DNA from: Levilactobacillus brevis
GTDB lineage: Bacteria > Bacillota > Bacilli > Lactobacillales > Lactobacillaceae
Assembly (NCBI GenBank): GCA_003666485.1
Contig: CP032931.1
Coordinates: forward strand, 1,116,001 to 1,180,000
Direction: 5' to 3'
DNA: 64,000 nt
Numbering within the stretch: position 1 is the stretch's first letter; each line of letters begins with the position of its first letter. The notes beneath the pieces are model-generated. The model was not told the DNA's origin and ran no database searches. It saw only the letters and a program-made list of their open reading frames with translations. Of this stretch, positions 34,390 through 43,528 are shown in pieces. Both the position numbers and the translations under genes were made by a program.

Positions 34390-36645
34390 TTATTTGGCCC
34401 GTTCGTTAGCCGCGGCAATGAAGTCAGCAATCAACGGTGCAGGTCCGCCGAGTGCAATGACTGCACGCAACGGCATGTTCAGAAACATTTGGTCTTGCAA
34501 TAAGGCCAGGTTGCCGGTTTCATCAGTGGCAGCCAAGAAATTATTGGCGCCGGCATACTTCGGTGCCAATACCGTCGCCTGGAAGATGGCCCGCAAGCGC
34601 GGATCCTGGACGATGGTGGACAGGTAAGTCTCCATGGTAACGGGGGCTGGAGAGTTCTTAAAGTCCATCGTCAACTTGGTTTGTAACCGGATGTCTCGTG
34701 AGGAATCGCCGATCATAATTTCATAGTCACCAGTATCGGCTTGCCAGCGGGCCTTGCCTTCGCACCACCAGCTAAAGTCGCGGCGGCTGAGCTTCAGCGT
34801 CACGGGTTTGGTTTCACCAGGCGCCACGGCAACCTTGGTGAAGGCGCGCAGTTCCTTGGTTGGCATCGGGACGTGGGAGGCGTGGTTTGCGATGTAAAGT
34901 TGCGGTACCGCTTGCCCCGGGCGGTCGCCGGTATTGGTCAAGTCAAACTTGACCGTGGCACCGTGTTCGTTTTCATCGATAGCCAGGTTGGTGTATTCAA
35001 ACGTGGTGTAGCTCAGGCCGTGGCCGAATGGGAACAGCACATGCATTTCATGGGTATCATAATAGCGGTAGCCCATGAAGACACCCTCGGTATAACGTTC
35101 GTGATGTGGGTCTTGGCCAAAAGTCGGCGCCATTGGCGTGTCGGTCAGCCGCCGGGGGAAGGTCTCAGCCAAGTGACCAGATGGGTTGACGGCACCGGTG
35201 ATAATATCCCAGGTTGCTTCACCGACTGCTTCACCGGCCAGGTAGGTTTCCACGACCGCGTCGACGTTGTGAATCCACGGCATTTCAACGGCAGAACCAT
35301 TTTGCAAGACGACGGTCACGTGTTCATTGACTTTGGCCAGGCTACCGATCAGTTCACCTTGATTTTCAGGGAGCATCAGTGATGCCTTGTCGAAGCCTTC
35401 CGATTCCGTATTTTCGGGATAACCGGCAAAAATGATGACATGATCCGCTGATTTGGCGGCTTCTAACGCCGCTTCTGCCAGACTGTCGTCCGTTTCACTT
35501 TGGTCAAGCCGGTAACCGGGGTAGTAGTTGGCCGTGAGTTCACTGTTTTGCAGTGCCATCAACGGGGTGACCAGGTTAGTCGGGTTGACGTGTGAGCTAC
35601 CAGAGCCCTGGTAACGCGGTTGGTCAGCCAGTTCACCGACCACGACGATATTGCCCGCATCCTTCGCCGTCAACGGCAATTCGTTGTGCCGGTTCTTCAG
35701 GAGGACGATGCTGTCGTCTGCTAGTTTGCGCGCAAAGTCGTGGTGGGCAGCGTGATCGTAAGTGCCAGGTTTATCTGCTGGCAACCAATTTTCAATGATG
35801 TGTAGGAGGTGCCGGACGGCTTTATTGAGGGTACCTTCGTCCAGTTCACCGGTCTCCACGGCCCGAATGATGCTGTCGACGGAAGCTTGTCCTTGGCCTG
35901 GCATTTCTAGGTCAAGGCCGGCCCGTAAGGCTTGAACGTTGTTGGCAACGGCGCCCCAATCAGACATGACGGCGCCGTGGAAGCCCCATTCGTCGCGCAA
36001 GATGCTGCGGAGCAAACGTCGGTTTTGAGAATTCAGTGTGCCGTTGATTTTGTTATAGGAGGTCATGACGGTTGCGGGAAAGGCCGCCTTGACAATGATC
36101 TCAAAGGTGCGTAGGTATAGCTCGCGCAGGGTCCGTTGCGACATATCGCTGGAAGCCGTGAAACGCTGGTTTTCCCGGTTATTGGCGGCAAAATGCTTGA
36201 CGGCGACCCCCACGTGTTGGGATTGAACGCCTTGAACGTAGGCGCTGCCGAGTTTGCCGGCCACTAAGGGGTCTTCGGACAGGTACTCGAAATTACGACC
36301 ACCCAGTGGGGAGCGTTTCAAGTTGACACCGGGGCCGAGCAACAGACTGATCTGTTCTGCACGGGCCTCAGCGCCCAGGTGCTCCCCTAATTGGCGAAGC
36401 AGGTGGGTGTTCCACGAGCTGGCACTCAGCGCAGCCGCGGGGTAGGTGATGGCTTGAACTGAATCGTTAATGTTGGTGGTACCTGAATCTGCGGTCTGCT
36501 TCCGTAAGCCGGAAGGGCCGTCCGTCATCATCAGAGCGGGGATGTCGAGGCGGTCAATCGCCGCGGTATACCAACTCTTTTTTCCTGAAACCAAGGCAGC
36601 CTTCTCTGGTAACGTGAGTGCAGCTAGCGTTCGTTCGATGTCCAT
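34390..36645 (-). CDS. bglX: Glycoside hydrolase family 3 beta-glucosidase
   Basis: 751-residue cytoplasmic GH3 enzyme without signal peptide. The N-terminal TIM barrel has MMTDGPSGLRKQ, GVAVKHFAANNRENQR and the nucleophile Asp in GAVMSDWGAVANN near residue 230. The alpha/beta sandwich carries VVLQNGSAVEMPW, and a C-terminal fibronectin III-like domain includes FPFGHGLSYTTFEY. It probably hydrolyses beta-glucosides (or other beta-glycosides) taken up as such. A GAAAGG ribosome site and a possible CcpA site lie upstream on the minus strand. Confidence 0.92.
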   Translation of the reverse strand: MDIERTLAALTLPEKAALVSGKKSWYTAAIDRLDIPALMMTDGPSGLRKQTADSGTTNINDSVQAITYPAAALSASSWNTHLLRQLGEHLGAEARAEQISLLLGPGVNLKRSPLGGRNFEYLSEDPLVAGKLGSAYVQGVQSQHVGVAVKHFAANNRENQRFTASSDMSQRTLRELYLRTFEIIVKAAFPATVMTSYNKINGTLNSQNRRLLRSILRDEWGFHGAVMSDWGAVANNVQALRAGLDLEMPGQGQASVDSIIRAVETGELDEGTLNKAVRHLLHIIENWLPADKPGTYDHAAHHDFARKLADDSIVLLKNRHNELPLTAKDAGNIVVVGELADQPRYQGSGSSHVNPTNLVTPLMALQNSELTANYYPGYRLDQSETDDSLAEAALEAAKSADHVIIFAGYPENTESEGFDKASLMLPENQGELIGSLAKVNEHVTVVLQNGSAVEMPWIHNVDAVVETYLAGEAVGEATWDIITGAVNPSGHLAETFPRRLTDTPMAPTFGQDPHHERYTEGVFMGYRYYDTHEMHVLFPFGHGLSYTTFEYTNLAIDENEHGATVKFDLTNTGDRPGQAVPQLYIANHASHVPMPTKELRAFTKVAVAPGETKPVTLKLSRRDFSWWCEGKARWQADTGDYEIMIGDSSRDIRLQTKLTMDFKNSPAPVTMETYLSTIVQDPRLRAIFQATVLAPKYAGANNFLAATDETGNLALLQDQMFLNMPLRAVIALGGPAPLIADFIAAANERAK

Positions 36646-36681
36646 ACGTTCAAATCCTTTCTACTAGTTAAACTTATTTCC

Positions 36682-36697
36682 AGTATACCGTTTTCAA
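36682..36697 (-). promoter_or_regulatory. Possible CcpA (cre) site before the GH3 gene
   Basis: AGTATACCGTTTTCAA matches 14 of 16 positions of the cre consensus read as WTGWWWNCGYTNNCAW. It lies about 37 bases before the GH3 start, where carbon catabolite repression of a glucosidase would be expected. Two mismatches keep this tentative. Confidence 0.4.
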
Positions 36698-36748
36698 TCC
36701 CGTTATGTTACCCTCTGTCGATAATTTTACGCGACCTGAACTTATTCT

Positions 36749-36777
36749 TTGACAAACGGCGAAGAATGGGTTAACTT
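36749..36777 (+). promoter_or_regulatory. Promoter of the leader peptide-oppA transcript
   Basis: TTGACA (36749-36754), 17-base spacer, TAACTT (36772-36777). The transcript would start near 36784 and run through the leader peptide and terminator hairpin before oppA. Confidence 0.7.
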
Positions 36778-36831
36778 TAATCTTGTGCAATTCACTTAAT
36801 CACAAAAAATAAGTAAAGGAGGAAGATCACA

Positions 36832-36936
36832 ATGTTGAACAGCGCTTACCAAACTCAAGGACAACTGGCCGCATGTTGCGAATGTAACGTGTCTTTTTGC
36901 GTTACCACAATTCGTGATCTTCCGGCTAAACCGTAG
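36832..36936 (+). CDS. Cys-rich leader peptide (34 codons) before oppA
   Basis: A short frame too small for routine gene finding: AGGAGG at 36818-36823 is 8 bases before ATG 36832, and the product has 34 residues with the cluster CCECNVSFC at residues 15-23, i.e. four Cys codons among nine. It has no signal peptide or membrane helix. Downstream come a 16-base perfect palindrome (GCCAATCTAGATTGGC, 36948-36963), a strong terminator and then oppA. The layout is that of a transcription-attenuation leader sensing Cys-tRNA supply, which is inference; the sequence itself shows only frame, ribosome site and hairpins. Confidence 0.75.
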   Translation: MLNSAYQTQGQLAACCECNVSFCVTTIRDLPAKP

Positions 36937-36970
36937 CAGTACATAGCGCCAATCTAGATTGGCAGTGTCC

Positions 36971-37020
36971 AACGGGTTACCGCTTTCACGAATGTCGTGA
37001 GGGAGGTAGCCCGTTTTTTC
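36971..37020 (+). terminator. Attenuator-like terminator before oppA
   Basis: AACGGGTTACC (36971-36981) pairs with GGTAGCCCGTT (37006-37016, one wobble), extended inside by TCACGA/TCGTGA, and is followed by TTTTTT. It lies after the leader peptide and 68 bases before the oppA start, so it would reduce oppA expression unless disrupted. Confidence 0.85.
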
Positions 37021-37087
37021 GGCTTTAAAATAAAATTTTTGTGGATTGCACGCCAAAAAAATTGAGGAAAAAAGGAGCAGTTATCTG

Positions 37088-38728
37088 ATGAGAAAATGGA
37101 CTGGAATTGGGTTAGTCGCCGCAGTTGTCGCACTAGGCATGGGGTTAGCTGCTTGTGGGCAAACATCATCAACGGCCAAGCCGCAGCAGGAGTTGCGGTT
37201 GCCAGCGACCGCGGCACTCGATACGATCGACCTCGCCAAGGCGACGGGGTATGGCCAGACGGGGAACGTCTTTGAAGGCTTTTATCGCCTGGGTAAGAAC
37301 GGGAAAGTTGCGCCAGGTTTGGCGGATAAGGTCAGCGTCTCCAAGGACAAGAAGACCTGGACTTTCCACGTTCGCGACAATGCCAAGTGGAGCAACGGCG
37401 ATAAGATCACCGCACAAGACTTCGTTTATTCCTGGCGGCGGACGTTGACACCATCGACGAAATCGTCTTACATGACCATGTTTTCTGGCATCAAAAACGG
37501 CGATCAAATTATTGCGGGTAAGAAAGATCCTAGCAGCATTGGAATTCACGCCAAGAACCAGCAGACGGTCGTCGTTCAACTGGACAAGCCCATCGCTTAC
37601 TTTAAAATTTTAATGGCTTATCCACTGTTTGCCCCCCAAAATAAAAAGGTGGTCGACAAGTACGGCAAGAAGTACGCGACTAAGTCTGAATACATGGTCT
37701 ACAGCGGTCCCTTTAAGATTCAAGGCTGGAATGGGACGGGCAACACCTGGTCCTTCGTCAAGAACAATCAGTACTGGGATCACAAAGTCGTGAAGCTACA
37801 CAAGATCAATTACCAAGTGGTCACCAATCCACAGACCGGGTTGAGCCTGTACCAAAACAAGAAGCTAGACTTTGCGCAGCTGTCCAACGAGCAGGTGAAG
37901 AACTACAAGAATAATAAAGAGTTCCAGCAATATCCGTACTCCATTGTGATTCATTTGAAATACAACTTCCAAGACGCCGACAAGGCCAAGCGGCGGATCA
38001 TGAGTAACCAAAATATTCGCCAGGCCATTGCGTTGTCCATCAACCGTGGCCAATTGACCAAGAAAGTCTTGGGTGATGGTTCCGTGACCCCAACTGGATT
38101 TGTGGCCAGTGGTTTAGCTAACGACCCCAAGACGGGCGAGGACTTCGCCAAGCAACAGGCCGTGAAGAACACGACCACGTACAACCCAACCTTGGCTAAG
38201 AAAAAGTGGGCAGCCGGGTTGAAGCAATTGGGCATTCAAAAGGTTAATTTGAACATCATGGCCGGAAACGATGACGTGGCCGCCAGCACCGTGACCCAAT
38301 ACCTGAAGGGCGCGCTGGAAAAAAATCTGAAGGGCTTTAGTCTTAAGATTCAAAACGTTCCTGCTTCCGTGGCACAATCACGTTCGACCAGCGGTGACTT
38401 TGATTTGTACCTGTCTCACTGGGGAGCCGACTTCAACGATCCGATTTCTTTCTTACAGATTCCGGTCAGCTCTAACTCATTGAACTACGGGAAATGGTCG
38501 AATAAGCGTTATGATGCGCTGATCGACAAGGCACAAGGCCAAGATGCCGGCAACGATGAAGCGCGTTGGCAAGACATGGTTCAAGCAGCTAAATTGTTGA
38601 ACAAGACGCAGAGCTTCACGCCACTGTACCAGGCCAACTACGCCTACCTGACGCGTTCCGATGTCCATGGGATCATCCACAACACGGCGGGAACGCAGTG
38701 GAGTTACAAATACGCTTATATCAAGTAG
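37088..38728 (+). CDS. Oligopeptide-binding lipoprotein (OppA family)
   Basis: 546-residue substrate-binding protein of the SBP_bac_5 family. Lipoprotein signal with lipobox GLAACGQ (Cys ~22), then TGQTGNVFEGFYRL-type and TWTFHVRDNAKWSNGDKI peptide-binding motifs typical of OppA. ATG 37088 follows AAAGGAG; the longer frame from 37046 overlaps the leader. No permease genes are adjacent, so it must work with a distant Opp system. The Cys-rich leader hints at uptake of sulfur-containing peptides or cystine (speculative). Confidence 0.9.
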   Translation: MRKWTGIGLVAAVVALGMGLAACGQTSSTAKPQQELRLPATAALDTIDLAKATGYGQTGNVFEGFYRLGKNGKVAPGLADKVSVSKDKKTWTFHVRDNAKWSNGDKITAQDFVYSWRRTLTPSTKSSYMTMFSGIKNGDQIIAGKKDPSSIGIHAKNQQTVVVQLDKPIAYFKILMAYPLFAPQNKKVVDKYGKKYATKSEYMVYSGPFKIQGWNGTGNTWSFVKNNQYWDHKVVKLHKINYQVVTNPQTGLSLYQNKKLDFAQLSNEQVKNYKNNKEFQQYPYSIVIHLKYNFQDADKAKRRIMSNQNIRQAIALSINRGQLTKKVLGDGSVTPTGFVASGLANDPKTGEDFAKQQAVKNTTTYNPTLAKKKWAAGLKQLGIQKVNLNIMAGNDDVAASTVTQYLKGALEKNLKGFSLKIQNVPASVAQSRSTSGDFDLYLSHWGADFNDPISFLQIPVSSNSLNYGKWSNKRYDALIDKAQGQDAGNDEARWQDMVQAAKLLNKTQSFTPLYQANYAYLTRSDVHGIIHNTAGTQWSYKYAYIK

Positions 38729-38758
38729 TCAATACGGCAGGACATACAATACTGCTAG

Positions 38759-38792
38759 AAAGGGTCTGGGGCAAAAGTCTCAGGCCTTTTGT
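38759..38792 (+). terminator. Terminator of oppA
   Basis: AAAGGGTCTGGGG and CTCAGGCCTTTT form an imperfect stem around GCAAAAGT, followed by a T-run. Confidence 0.7.
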
Positions 38793-38874
38793 GTCGCCGA
38801 ATAACTGGTGTTGAACCCGGCTAACCACCTCGGCGCGTATTCTGGTATCATGGACCCAGAGAGGGGATGGCGAC

Positions 38875-39423
38875 ATGGCGATTGGACCCAACGATGGTCA
38901 CGTCTGGGATAGCAACGGAGCTCAGGAATATTCGGCCTACTTTGGCACGCCGACGCACGATGACCACGTGTTATTTGAGCTGCTGACGGTGGGGGTGTTT
39001 CAAGTTGGTCTCAGCTGGCAGGCCGCCGCTAGCAAGTTGCCGGTGTATCGACGACTCTTTGCGGGGATGGACCCGCGCCAGGTGGCTGGTTTTGAAGACG
39101 AATTGGATGGCGAACGGATTGCTCGTGACGCCGCGATGATCAGTAACGGCCGCAAAATCCGCGCGACGATTCACAATGCCCGTGCGATTATTCAGGTCCA
39201 ACAAGAATTTGGCAGCTTCAGCCACTATCTCTGGCAATTCGTCAATGGCACGCCACTCTTATTGCCGGCCGTGACCCGTGATGAGCTGACCAACCAGTCG
39301 ACCATTGGGACCGCGGTTGCTCGTGATCTCAAACGCCGTGGCTTCAGCTTTGTCGGCCCGGTGGTCACCCACATGTTCCTCCTAGCCGCCGGAATTTTAC
39401 GTGAACAAATTATCGACGATTAA
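38875..39423 (+). CDS. DNA-3-methyladenine glycosylase I-like protein lacking zinc ligands
   Basis: 182 residues with the Tag fold: LFELLTVGVFQVGLSWQAAA, ISNGRKIRATIHNARAII and DLKRRGFSFVGPVVTHMFLL align with the true Tag at 27746-28306. The Cys and His of the N-terminal zinc site (CxW...YHDxEW) are replaced (HVWDSNGAQEYSAYFG), and the C-terminal His/Cys pair is missing (REQIIDD). It is therefore a diverged, zinc-free paralogue that may have another base specificity or no glycosylase activity. GAGAGGGGATGG precedes ATG 38875. Confidence 0.82.
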   Translation: MAIGPNDGHVWDSNGAQEYSAYFGTPTHDDHVLFELLTVGVFQVGLSWQAAASKLPVYRRLFAGMDPRQVAGFEDELDGERIARDAAMISNGRKIRATIHNARAIIQVQQEFGSFSHYLWQFVNGTPLLLPAVTRDELTNQSTIGTAVARDLKRRGFSFVGPVVTHMFLLAAGILREQIIDD

Positions 39424-39537
39424 GTGAAATTTAGGTGAGAAATTTATTTGGCACGCAAACGGTTTCCAGGGAACATGGGTAAGGGAATGCCGGTATTACG
39501 CGATTCGCTATGAATAAATTTATAACAACTTTGTCTT

Positions 39538-41186
39538 CCTGAATTATTCATACCTTTCAAAAAAGTCGTCAGTTTTCATGTTTTTCAAAAACTGACGGCT
39601 TTTGATCTTGCTTACTATGTATTGAGACTCTAAATTTTGATGGTATCACCTAACGGTGAGTCATTTTTGAATTTTTGGGTGCACTTATCCCTTGATCGTA
39701 CAGAATTTTTTTTAATTGGGGCTATTTAATAGCCTGAATACGCTGTAATACCTGATAAAAGAGTCGATGATAAACGTGATGAGAACTCAGTCGTAACTGG
39801 ATTCGTCGACCGGTAAACACAACGCGGGCAGCGACTTTGAATAAACGGATTCGTAATGTACTAACACGCAATCCGGTCTCTGTTTTAGGTAGGGCTATTT
39901 GCTTCATAAAATTGATAATATTGTACGCTAATACACTAACCATCATACGGGCAGCGTTGGCGGTAAACGTTGAACTATCAGTCTTATCAAAGAAGAAGCC
40001 CTCTTTGGCTTCCTTGATATAATTCTCCATCTGACCACGCTTATGATACAGTTCAAATGCTGCTTCTACGGTTAAATTTGTCAGATTAGTCACAATAAAT
40101 TCATGTGAAAAGATCAATTCGCCAGCTACACGAGTTGACTTAACGTATACTTGACGCGGTTTAGGCCACGAAGTGGCCTGATAAGTTGCTGAGTAATAGT
40201 GAGTTTCGGTTTCATGCCACTCAGTTGTGTCGCTTATCTGTACAAACTCTTCTGCCAAGTTGTGTAGTCGCTTATTACGTTTGAGGCGAATAATGTAAAA
40301 GACATCATCGGCCTCGCAGGTATCATAAACAGCTGGTGTGGCGAACCCGCTATCACCGCGAACCAGAATATCAGTTTCTGGCAATTGGTCTTGATAATGT
40401 TTTAATAACGGTTCTAAAAAGGCTTTTATATCTGTGCTGGTATAGGCATTACCAGGCCGTAGGATGGCTTTCATGAGATTACCATCATTATCGATAGCTA
40501 GTAATGGATGATACCCCTCCGAGCCATAATGGGCGTTATAGTCAGTAGCTTCTTGATTGCCATAAGTGTCAGAATGGGTTGAATCAATATCAATAATGGT
40601 GGTCGTCTGATTAGTTAGCAGTCGAGCTTGATCAATAAGAGCTTGATTTAAAGTCTGGAAGGCGTCCACACCTGCGGAATCGATACGTTGCCAGAAACGG
40701 GATATCGTCGCTTGTGAAGCTAAGGCTGGTTTGTCCAATAAAAGTTTAAACAATGGTTCTGCAACCAATGAGGTTGCAGCAGAATCTGTATTATAACCGG
40801 CAATGATCTGCAGAACCAACTGCATTAAGATACTTGAATTACTATGTCGGCAGTATTGTCGATGGTCGTTGAACTTCAATAGATTGTCAGCTAAGTTCGT
40901 GAACTGAAACTTTGCCATCAGTTCAACACACAAGGTTAGGCCACCATCAGAAGATAATTGACCGCCGGTATGCGATGCTAGAATGTTTTTATTGAAACTA
41001 AATGCCATTTCCTGTACAGTTTTCATTATAGAGTCCTCTTCTCTTTATAGTGTCTTTTGGTCGAGTTAACTATACCAGAGCTGAGGCTCTTTTTCTGCAC
41101 TTAAAAGGTGAAAACGTAAAATTCCCATCAAGCACTTGAATCATGTGTTTGATGGGGATTTTGGAGTTTCTGGTGAATAATTCAGG
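39538..41186 (-). mobile_element. IS1380-family insertion sequence
   Basis: 1649-base element bounded by inverted repeats CCTGAATTATTCA (39538-39550) and TGAATAATTCAGG (41174-41186) and flanked by the direct repeat GTCTT (39533-39537 and 41187-41191), a 5-base target duplication. It holds one minus-strand transposase. A hairpin (39566-39607, AGTCGTCAGTTTT with its complement) near the left end would terminate the transposase mRNA. Intact ends and duplication indicate a recent insertion. Confidence 0.92.
39722..41026 (-). CDS. IS1380-family transposase
   Basis: 434-residue DDE transposase. The start has the family motif SHTGGQLSSDGGLTLC; acidic catalytic residues are recognisable in TTIIDIDSTHSD near residue 147, LVRGDSGFATP near 222 and HKRGQMENYIKEAKEG near 330. 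AGAGGACTC lies 7-9 bases upstream of the ATG. The frame is complete and uninterrupted, so the element may be active. Confidence 0.93.
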   Translation of the reverse strand: MKTVQEMAFSFNKNILASHTGGQLSSDGGLTLCVELMAKFQFTNLADNLLKFNDHRQYCRHSNSSILMQLVLQIIAGYNTDSAATSLVAEPLFKLLLDKPALASQATISRFWQRIDSAGVDAFQTLNQALIDQARLLTNQTTTIIDIDSTHSDTYGNQEATDYNAHYGSEGYHPLLAIDNDGNLMKAILRPGNAYTSTDIKAFLEPLLKHYQDQLPETDILVRGDSGFATPAVYDTCEADDVFYIIRLKRNKRLHNLAEEFVQISDTTEWHETETHYYSATYQATSWPKPRQVYVKSTRVAGELIFSHEFIVTNLTNLTVEAAFELYHKRGQMENYIKEAKEGFFFDKTDSSTFTANAARMMVSVLAYNIINFMKQIALPKTETGLRVSTLRIRLFKVAARVVFTGRRIQLRLSSHHVYHRLFYQVLQRIQAIK

Positions 41187-41189
41187 GTC

Positions 41190-41218
41190 TTGACACCTGA
41201 TTAAAGTTGCATTAGACT
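41190..41218 (+). promoter_or_regulatory. Promoter of the T-box/metQNI transcript, at the IS junction
   Basis: TTGACA (41190-41195), 17-base spacer, TAGACT (41213-41218). The first two bases of the -35 box belong to the right-hand target duplication GTCTT of the IS element, so the insertion left this promoter intact while replacing everything upstream. Confidence 0.75.
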
Positions 41219-41225
41219 TACAGAT

Positions 41226-41522
41226 AAATTAAACGATTGAAAAAACAATGTGATCAGGAGAGTAACCACCGTCAATGGTTTGAAGAGAGCCCGTGATTTG
41301 CTGCAAGCGGGTAACCCACGGCGGGGTGAAGATGGCCTGAAATGAATTGGTATCGCTGAGTCCTTGGGATGAGGCGGTAATGTCCGGCACTCATTATCGT
41401 GCACGCACTTCAAGGCGCAAGCTGGCGAGTGTTAATGAGGAGCTGGGTATTCGTACCTGACTTGAATTTAGAATGGTACCACGACGAAGTTCGTTTCTAT
41501 TAATTTAGGAGCGGACTTTTTC
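41226..41522 (+). ncRNA. T-box riboswitch, probably methionine-specific
   Basis: A ~300-base leader ending in the T-box sequence AGAATGGTACCACG (41470-41483; consensus AGGGTGGNACCGCG), followed by a terminator (AAGTTCGTTTC 41487-41497 with GGAGCGGACTT 41508-41518, then T-run). An AGAGAGC stretch at 41284-41290 and an ATG at 41342-41344 are compatible with Stem I and a Met specifier, fitting the metQNI genes downstream. Uncharged tRNA-Met would favour readthrough. The exact Stem I fold was not computed. Confidence 0.85.
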
Positions 41523-41596
41523 TTTTGGTCACAAAGTCAATCGCGGCGTTTCAATTTTTACAAATAGAATTTAGTAGATAAAGGGGATTATTGGGT

Positions 41597-42406
41597 ATGA
41601 AGAAATCATTCAAGCATTTTAGTTGGTTGTTATTGTTATTGATTCCACTGTTGATCGTTTCTGGCTGTGGCAAATCCAGCAGCAGTAGTAAAACGGTGAA
41701 GGTCGGCATCATGGGTTCCGATGAAAAGATTTGGAAACCAATTCAAAAGCGGTTAAAGAAACAAGGCGTGAACATCAAGTTGGTTACCTTTACGGATTAC
41801 AACCAGCCCAACGCCGCGTTGACCAACCACGAAATTGACATCAACTCGTTCCAACACACTTACTTCATGCAACAATGGAACAAGGCGCACAAGACCAACA
41901 TCGTTTCCATTGGGAAGACGATGCGGGCCCCATTACGGTTGTACTCCAAGAAGGTCAAGAGCGTTGCTGACATCAAGAAGGGTTCGCAGATCACGATTCC
42001 TAACGACTCTACCAACGAAGGTCGGGCCTTACACTTGCTTCAATCAGCTGGGCTGATCAAGGTCAACAACAAGCTGGCTTTGCCAACGCCAAAGAACATT
42101 ACGCAAAACAAGCTGAACTTGAAGATTACGCCAGTTGACGCTGCCCAAACGCCACGTTCCTTAAGTGATGCTGCTGGTGCCGTCATCAACAACGAATTCG
42201 CGGCCGAAGCCAAGTTGCCAAACAGCGAAACCATTTACAAGGAAAAGCTGAACAAGGCTTCGATTCCATACATCAACATCATTGCGACGAACAAGGCTGA
42301 CAAGAATAACAAGACTTACAAGAAGATTGTGAAGGCTTACCAGTCTGAACAAACGAAGAAATTGATCAAGAAGTACTACAACGGGTTGTCTGTCCCAGCT
42401 TGGTAA
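41597..42406 (+). CDS. metQ: Methionine-binding lipoprotein MetQ
   Basis: 269-residue NlpA-family lipoprotein: lipobox VSGCGKS (Cys ~24), then VKVGIMGSDEKIWKP and EIDINSFQHTYFMQQWN motifs typical of MetQ. It delivers D/L-methionine to the MetNI transporter. ATG 41597 follows AAAGGGG with 10-base spacing; TTG 41591 is an alternative. First gene of metQNI, controlled by the T-box upstream. Confidence 0.94.
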   Translation: MKKSFKHFSWLLLLLIPLLIVSGCGKSSSSSKTVKVGIMGSDEKIWKPIQKRLKKQGVNIKLVTFTDYNQPNAALTNHEIDINSFQHTYFMQQWNKAHKTNIVSIGKTMRAPLRLYSKKVKSVADIKKGSQITIPNDSTNEGRALHLLQSAGLIKVNNKLALPTPKNITQNKLNLKITPVDAAQTPRSLSDAAGAVINNEFAAEAKLPNSETIYKEKLNKASIPYINIIATNKADKNNKTYKKIVKAYQSEQTKKLIKKYYNGLSVPAW

Positions 42407-42463
42407 ACAACGCGTTCGTTAACTTAGAAACTGCCGGCATTGGCGAGTAAGGAGAATGAGTCT

Positions 42464-43528
42464 GTGACTAATGAAGCGATTATTCAATTAAAAGATATTG
42501 ACGTGACCTTCCATAATAAAGGCCAAACCGTAACGGCCGTGAAAAATGTCTCACTCACGGTTGAACGGGGGGACATTTACGGGGTCGTCGGGTATTCCGG
42601 CGCCGGGAAGAGTACGTTGGTTCGGGTCATTAACCGCCTTCAACGGCCAACTGCCGGTACGGTTGAAGTTAATGGTCAGGATATTTTGGCCCTCAAGCCC
42701 AAGGAACTGCGAGTGGCGCGGACAAAGATCGGCATGATCTTCCAACACTTTAACCTGATGGCGTCACGCACGATTGCGGACAACGTAGGCTACCCCTTAA
42801 AGGGGGGCGACTTGTCCCATGAAGAGCGTCAAGCCAAAGTAGCCCATTTGCTGGACCTGGTCGGCTTAACGGAAAAGGCGGCGGATTATCCCGCGCAACT
42901 TTCCGGGGGGCAAAAACAACGGGTGGCCATCGCGCGGGCGTTAGCCAATGATCCCGAGATCCTGATCAGTGACGAAGCGACCAGTGCGCTAGACCCCAAG
43001 ACCACGTCATCCATTCTGGAATTGTTGAAACGCTTGAACCGTGAACTCGGGTTGACGGTCGTGCTCATTACCCACGAAATGGAAGCTGTTAAGGAAATCT
43101 GCAACAAGGTGGCCGTCATGGACGATGGCGAGATCATCGAACGCGGTGATTTGGTTACCATCTTCAGTCGCCCGGAAAAGCCGCTGACCCAAGACTTTAT
43201 TAACACGGCCACGCAGATCAACCAGGCACTCGAAAAGATTTACAAGCAGGCCCAAACGCTGGGGCTGGACGAACATCAACAGCTGGTTCAGCTCCAATAT
43301 GTGGGCGCCAGCACCGATGCGCCGCTGATCACCGAGCTGTACAAACGCTACGGTGTGGTCTCCAACATTTTATACGGGAACGTGGAAATTCTGCAGGATA
43401 CGCCGTTAGGCAACCTGATCGTTGTGATGACCGGGGACCCCGACAAGTTAGCTGCTGCTTGGCAGTATTGCCAGGATGCCGGGATTACCGTGACCCATTT
43501 ACAGCCAACAGATTCGGAGGTGGCCTAA
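42464..43528 (+). CDS. metN: Methionine ABC transporter ATP-binding protein MetN
   Basis: 354-residue ATPase. Walker [13 protein letters not shown] near residue 45, signature [15 protein letters not shown] near 145, Walker [13 protein letters not shown], switch His in VVLITHEME, and a C-terminal NIL domain (~280-350) that senses methionine in the family. GTG 42464 sits 9 bases after AAGGAG; the open frame from 42440 would bury that site. The 3' end abuts metI. Confidence 0.95.
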   Translation: MTNEAIIQLKDIDVTFHNKGQTVTAVKNVSLTVERGDIYGVVGYSGAGKSTLVRVINRLQRPTAGTVEVNGQDILALKPKELRVARTKIGMIFQHFNLMASRTIADNVGYPLKGGDLSHEERQAKVAHLLDLVGLTEKAADYPAQLSGGQKQRVAIARALANDPEILISDEATSALDPKTTSSILELLKRLNRELGLTVVLITHEMEAVKEICNKVAVMDDGEIIERGDLVTIFSRPEKPLTQDFINTATQINQALEKIYKQAQTLGLDEHQQLVQLQYVGASTDAPLITELYKRYGVVSNILYGNVEILQDTPLGNLIVVMTGDPDKLAAAWQYCQDAGITVTHLQPTDSEVA

